Shown: piece by piece, positions 6,201 through 7,354 of the stretch
Layout of the letters: the number at the start of each line of letters is the position of its first letter
Numbering within the stretch: position 1 is the stretch's first letter
The notes under the pieces: generated by a model
What the model saw: only the letters and a program-made list of their open reading frames with translations
Database searches by the model: none
What the model was told of the DNA's origin: nothing
Made by a program: the position numbers and the translations under genes
From: an uncultured Clostridia bacterium
GTDB lineage: Bacteria > Bacillota > Clostridia > TANB77 > CAG-508
Assembly: GCA_944393755.1 (NCBI GenBank)
Contig: CALYBF010000068.1
Location: 1 to 7,354 of the forward strand
Length of the DNA: 7,354 nt
Reading direction: 5' to 3'

Positions 6201-7354
6201 ATGTCAAAAATTTTAGAAGATATTTCAAGAACATTTAATGAATTTTTATTATTACCAAATTTAACAGATGAAAGATGTATACCAAATAATGTATCACTTA
6301 AGACACCACTTGTTAAATTTAAAAAAGGAGAAGAAGCAAAATATTATGCAAATGTACCAATGGTATCTGCAATTATGCAATCAGTATCTGGAGAAGAAAT
6401 GGGAATTGCTCTTGCTAGAGAAGGTGGAGTTGCATTTATTTATGGTTCACAATCAATAGAAAATCAAGCAAAAATGGTCAAAAGAGTTAAAAAACATAAA
6501 GCAGGCTTTGTTATAAGTGATTCAAATGTAAGACCAGATGCAACATTACAAGAAGTACTTAACTTAACTAAAGAAACAGGACACTCAACAGTAATTATAA
6601 CAGATGATGGAACTAAAAATGGTAAATTTTTAGGTTTAGTAACTGATAAAGATTATAGAATATCAAGAGATAATAAAGAAGCACCAATAAGTGATTTTAT
6701 GACACCGAAAGATAAAGTAGTATGGGCAAAAGAAGGTGTAAGTTTGCCTGAAGCAAATGATATAATATGGGAAAATAAAATAGCTTGTTTACCAATATTA
6801 GATGAAGAAGAACATTTAAGATATCTAGTATTTAGAAAAGACTATGAAGATAGGAAAAATAATCCAAATTCACTTCTTGATGAAAATAAAAGATATATAG
6901 TAGGCGCTGGAGTAAATACAAGAGATTTTGAAGAAAGAATACCAGCTTTAGTAGATGCTGGTGTAGATTTACTTTGTATAGATTCTTCTGATGGTTATTC
7001 AGTTTGGCAAAAAAACACAATTGATTTTGTGAGAAAAACATATGGAGATTCTGTAAAAATAGGTGCAGGCAATGTAGTAGATAGAGAAGGATTTATGTAT
7101 TTAGCAAAAGCAGGTGCAGATTTTATTAAAGTTGGTGTAGGTGGAGGATCTATTTGTATAACACGTGAAACAAAAGGTATAGGTAGAGGACAAGCTTCAA
7201 GTTTAATAGATGTAGTAAATGCAAGAGATGAATATTTTGAAGAAACGGGAATTTATATTCCAGTATGTTCAGATGGGGGAATAGTACATGACCATCACAT
7301 AACAATAGCTTTAGCATTAGGTGCAGATTTTGTAATGATGGGAAGATATTTTGC
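6201..7354 (+). CDS. guaB: IMP dehydrogenase, C-terminus outside window
   Basis: GuaB oxidises IMP to XMP with NAD+, the rate-limiting step of guanine nucleotide synthesis. The frame runs without a stop from ATG 6201 to the window edge (384 codons of a family total near 490-500). The N-terminal barrel part has VPMVSAIMQSVSGEEM and ALAREGG. A pair of CBS domains lies at about residues 101-216. The barrel resumes with VGAGVNTRDF, CIDSSDG (Asp261), GAGN and the catalytic loop GGGSICITRE, whose Cys319 forms the covalent adduct. PVCSDGG (Asp358) and MMGRYF end the visible part. The mobile flap with the Arg-Tyr dyad is not in the window. The loop form GSICITRETKGIGRGQ and the residue numbers match the Tritrichomonas foetus enzyme as I recall it. 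It is divergent from guaA, which uses its product. Confidence 0.95.
   Translation, partial: MSKILEDISRTFNEFLLLPNLTDERCIPNNVSLKTPLVKFKKGEEAKYYANVPMVSAIMQSVSGEEMGIALAREGGVAFIYGSQSIENQAKMVKRVKKHKAGFVISDSNVRPDATLQEVLNLTKETGHSTVIITDDGTKNGKFLGLVTDKDYRISRDNKEAPISDFMTPKDKVVWAKEGVSLPEANDIIWENKIACLPILDEEEHLRYLVFRKDYEDRKNNPNSLLDENKRYIVGAGVNTRDFEERIPALVDAGVDLLCIDSSDGYSVWQKNTIDFVRKTYGDSVKIGAGNVVDREGFMYLAKAGADFIKVGVGGGSICITRETKGIGRGQASSLIDVVNARDEYFEETGIYIPVCSDGGIVHDHHITIALALGADFVMMGRYF

Noticed and set aside
6268..6459. Short + strand open frame overlapping guaB, and another on the - strand at 6832-7041
   Set aside because: Both are shadows of the intact guaB frame.

Overview
The window is very AT-rich with a purine-rich coding strand. 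It carries a spore germination protease gene (gpr), so it most likely comes from a low-GC, endospore-forming member of the Clostridia (Bacillota). The purine genes guaA and guaB have normal family lengths and motifs, and promoters and terminators are of standard Gram-positive form. No RNA gene, CRISPR array or insertion sequence was seen.

Layout. Positions 1-3366 hold three related genes on the + strand. The first is cut by the left edge and is open from base 1. It encodes at least seven helix-turn-helix-like (HTH) units in tandem. The second and third form a short operon with its own promoter. All three proteins combine HTH-like units, a basic linker and a C-terminal segment of about 53 residues that aligns between them without gaps. 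I recognise no named family. Next come gpr (+, 3460-4396), a bidirectional terminator, guaA (-, 4512-6048), a 152-base divergent promoter region, and guaB (+, from 6201, cut by the right edge). GuaB converts IMP to XMP and GuaA converts XMP to GMP, so the divergent pair is the whole guanine branch of purine synthesis.

Main observation. Both gpr and guaA are broken by exactly one extra base, and both breaks have the same form: NTT CGG AAA, where dropping the C restores NTT GGA AA. The eight bases TTCGGAAA are identical at the two sites, although the genes lie on opposite strands. In about 2,280 codons that I read in frame, the arginine codon CGG occurs only at these two places. CGT, CGA, CGC, AGA and AGG are all used normally. 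This is what would be expected if CGG is unassigned or starved in this organism and the ribosome shifts +1 there, much like the yeast Ty1 site CUU AGG C. The gene remains downstream of both breaks keep every expected motif and end at normal family length. A sequencing or assembly artefact is the main alternative. The A/T homopolymers where such errors usually fall are intact, and a nearly identical CTT GGA AAT within gpr has no extra base.

Other points of interest: a recently duplicated HTH unit in the first gene (134 of 144 bases identical), the C-terminal domain shared by the three HTH proteins, a 9-bp inverted repeat over the guaB promoter, and a GuaB that closely resembles the IMP dehydrogenase of the protozoan Tritrichomonas foetus.
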